Assembly (NCBI GenBank): GCA_017408585.1
Contig: JAFQUJ010000017.1
Coordinates: 1-64,000, forward strand
Length of the DNA stretch: 64,000 nucleotides
Source of the DNA: Clostridia bacterium
GTDB lineage: Bacteria > Bacillota > Clostridia > Oscillospirales > CAG-272
Direction of reading: 5' to 3'
Under the pieces are notes generated by a model that saw only the letters and a list, made by a program, of their open reading frames with translations, searched no databases and was not told the origin of the DNA. Positions 62,444-64,000 of the stretch are shown one piece after another (the first letter of the stretch is position 1; each line of letters starts with the position of its first letter). The position numbers and the translations under genes are program-made.

Positions 62444-62477
62444 ATTGTACCATTTCTTATGTGCTAAAAATGGCACA
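62444..62477 (-). promoter_or_regulatory. Putative WYL-regulon operator, site 3, with -10 box of the FtsH-like gene
   Basis: Minus strand: TGTGCCATTTTTAGCACA (62477-62460), a 10-nt gap, then TACAAT (62449-62444). A 7-bp inverted repeat TATGTGC/GCACATA frames the site. No -35 box is present; the geometry equals that of site 2. Confidence 0.6.
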
Positions 62478-62700
62478 TAAATGACGGTGGCGCGATTTTT
62501 TTCGTAATTACGATTTTCAAGGAGAAATCGCTTATCTCCCTCAGCTGTTTTTTGATTGTAGCACAGCATAGGGTCAAAAGTCTACTACATTTTGGGACTT
62601 TTTTTCGCCACAGGGTATCTTGTCATATTTTTGCGACACCAAGGGCGATTTTGAGAGGTTTTTTGAAAATTTTTTATCAAAAATCGCACACAGGGTATCA
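62478..62700. other. Non-coding spacer with a repeated 11-mer
   Basis: Between the FtsH-like promoter and the next terminator I see no gene. CACAGGGTATC occurs at 62609-62619 and again at 62689-62699, exactly 80 nt apart. The whole gene-free stretch 62405-62790 otherwise holds the promoter/operator and the terminator listed separately. Confidence 0.6.
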
Positions 62701-62756
62701 AAAAAGTGAGTAGCTCTGCTCTTTTACAAGAGCATTACTTACTCACTTATTTTTAT
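62701..62756. terminator. Bidirectional terminator
   Basis: AAGTGAGTA (62705-62713) pairs with TACTCACTT (62741-62749), with an inner stem GCTCTT/AAGAGC. Runs of A and T flank it, so it works on both strands and ends the DUF4886 gene. Confidence 0.75.
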
Positions 62757-62790
62757 TAATTTTTTGACTATAATAATTTATATTAGAAAA

Positions 62791-63495
62791 TCAAAGCGCC
62801 TTTAGCTTTTCGATAATAGCGGGGTCTGTGCCCTCGGGTGCGAAGGCTACTGTTTTTTTGCTCTTGCCCGTAAAGAACTCGTACATTGTAAGTCCGGCAA
62901 GGTATCTGCCATAATCAAGTGACAGATGGAAGCCATCACGATTTATTGACACTCCACCCTTCTCCTCGTTAAATTCGTCAAGCGCACGCGCCCTTTGAAT
63001 TGAGGTTGCGTTATCAATTATCGGCAAGGAATATTTTGATGTGATTTTACTTGTCGCCTCGACGATTTTTTCGTACATTAAATTTGTATCTCTATTATAG
63101 TATGGGAAGCCACCATGGTTTGATTTTGGGTCGTATGACCATGTTCTGTGGAACACAATTTTAGCATTTGGGCAAGCGCTCTTGATGTAGTCTATTACAT
63201 ATTTAATAAAAGGCTCATATGTCCATTCAATTCCGGAAAAATGGCTTACCTGTTGGATTGTGATAAAGTCCCATTGCGCAAGAGTTAGCGCCTCGTTTAT
63301 TGATTTCATTTCGAGCGCCTCGCCATCAAGCTGATACTCATAATATGCATTGTTTTCCTTGATATTGTTCATGTGCGTTTCAAGTGAGCAACCACCAATA
63401 TAGAGATTACGCACATAGATTTCGTCATTTGAGATTTGTCTTAGGTATCTTGTTGCGTCCTGTGAAAAGCTGTTTCCAATACATAATACATTCAT
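62791..63495 (-). CDS. DUF4886 SGNH-hydrolase-like protein
   Basis: A 234-residue protein of the DUF4886 group within the SGNH/GDSL hydrolase fold. CIGNSFSQDATRYL carries the nucleophile serine block (GNSFS), YIGGCSLE the glycine block, TIQQVS the Asn/Gln block and NRDGFHLS the Asp-His pair near 195. Such enzymes remove acyl groups, mostly from carbohydrates. No signal peptide. A single-gene unit between intergenic spacers; the ATG is preceded by AAGAGGG. Confidence 0.82.
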   Translation of the reverse strand: MNVLCIGNSFSQDATRYLRQISNDEIYVRNLYIGGCSLETHMNNIKENNAYYEYQLDGEALEMKSINEALTLAQWDFITIQQVSHFSGIEWTYEPFIKYVIDYIKSACPNAKIVFHRTWSYDPKSNHGGFPYYNRDTNLMYEKIVEATSKITSKYSLPIIDNATSIQRARALDEFNEEKGGVSINRDGFHLSLDYGRYLAGLTMYEFFTGKSKKTVAFAPEGTDPAIIEKLKAL

Positions 63496-63620
63496 TTTTC
63501 AAGCCCTCTTTTCGTCTTTTATAGCTATATTTTATCACTCCATTGGGCGTTTTTCAAGCCTTAGACGCAAAAATCACGCCTTGTCTTGATTTTTTGTTTT
63601 TCCTTTTAATATATGTGTAT

Positions 63621-63641
63621 TATTGCTCATTTTTGGCAATA
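63621..63641. promoter_or_regulatory. Short inverted repeat upstream of ptsI
   Basis: TATTGC (63621-63626) and GCAATA (63636-63641), 9 nt apart, about 90 nt before the ptsI start. It may be an operator; the evidence is weak. Confidence 0.25.
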
Positions 63642-63728
63642 CTTTAACAAAAGAGCTATGTCACAGCTAGGCGTATTTAACGGTATAAATTATGGTTGTG
63701 TCAGAGCCTAAACAAAAACGAGGTACTT

Positions 63729-64000
63729 ATGATAAAATTCAAGGGCAAGGGCGCGTATGGCGCTATCGCAATCGGTAGGGCAAAAATCCTGAAGGGATAC
63801 AGCACGAGGGTTAAGCGCATCAAGGTAGCAAGCGTTGAGGGCGAGCTATTACGCCTTAATGATGCCAAGGCACTAGCGCGCGAGCAGTTAAATGAGATTT
63901 ATAACAGGGCAAGGGCCGAGGTAGGCGACGAGAGCGCGCAAATTTTCCAAATACATCTAATGATGCTTGATGACGAGGATTTTTGCGAGCTTATAGCCAA
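63729..64000 (+). CDS. ptsI: PTS enzyme I, phosphoenolpyruvate-protein phosphotransferase (N-terminal part)
   Basis: A reading frame of 90 codons that runs off the right edge. Start MIKFKGKGAYGAIAIGRAKI resembles the enzyme I N-terminus (GIAIGKA type), and the later SAQIFQIHLMMLDDEDF matches the conserved AxIFxAHxxMLxD region of the HPr-binding domain. The active-site histidine lies beyond the window. Enzyme I passes phosphate from PEP to HPr for sugar uptake. The ATG follows GAGG at a normal distance. Confidence 0.85.
   Translation, partial: MIKFKGKGAYGAIAIGRAKILKGYSTRVKRIKVASVEGELLRLNDAKALAREQLNEIYNRARAEVGDESAQIFQIHLMMLDDEDFCELIA

Noticed and set aside
62405-62569. Longer start of the FtsH-like protein (55 extra residues)
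   Set aside because: The extension crosses the operator and -10 box at 62444-62477, and the sequence has no similarity to a membrane or FtsH N-terminus.

Overview
The window looks like chromosomal DNA of an anaerobic, AT-rich, low-GC Gram-positive bacterium of the class Clostridia, perhaps a gut lineage. The grounds are a four-domain flavodiiron/rubredoxin protein beside a second rubredoxin, BspA-type leucine-rich-repeat proteins, near-consensus sigma-A promoters, GGAGG ribosome sites, intrinsic terminators, and several plant- or mucin-type glycosidases. The family-level lineage cannot be fixed from this sequence alone. I see no tRNA, rRNA, insertion sequence or CRISPR array.

Layout. 1-6.3 kb: an XRE regulator, then a minus-strand defence cassette made of an XRE controller, a single-chain restriction-modification enzyme (nuclease, N6-methylase, target recognition) interrupted by an 11-G tract, and an OLD-like ATPase/TOPRIM nuclease. 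6.3-24 kb: metabolic and envelope genes, namely GH63-like, GH2, GH28-like and GH78-like glycosidases, an AEC permease, a TPR/DUF4037 pair, an ECF sigma operon, a BCP peroxiredoxin/amidohydrolase/ZIP operon and a MATE pump. 24-26 kb: oxygen/NO detoxification (flavodiiron fusion plus rubredoxin). 26-32 kb: DNA repair operon recQ-sbcD-sbcC. 32-53 kb: one minus-strand operon of 15 genes that resembles a type VII (WXG100/FtsK) secretion locus but is not a standard one. 53-62.5 kb: MBL hydrolase and WYL regulator, a SNF2 helicase-MoxR-VWA trio, and a soluble FtsH-like AAA peptidase. 62.8-64 kb: a DUF4886 SGNH protein and the start of ptsI.

The two most unusual systems are side by side. The 21-kb operon combines a soluble three-lobed FtsK-type ATPase, a second solitary FtsK domain, small helical WXG100-like proteins in which the turn reads W-D-D instead of W-x-G, a WXG-like protein fused to a papain-like cysteine peptidase, and four membrane proteins (two giant BspA-LRR proteins, one Hint protein, one small multi-spanner) that all share one N-terminal module; a stand-alone copy of that module is the first gene of the operon. 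My inference is a T7SS-like export or surface-display machine in which this module docks membrane clients to the apparatus. The neighbouring helicase/MoxR/VWA operon, the FtsH-like gene and the MBL-WYL operon share an 18-bp near-palindromic site (consensus TGTRCCAWWTTTDGCWCA). At two promoters it lies exactly 10 nt upstream of the -10 box and replaces the -35 box, which ties three transcription units into one probable WYL-controlled regulon.

Gene starts were chosen from ribosome sites and promoters; several longer in-frame openings were shortened because the upstream ATG lies inside a promoter or ribosome site.
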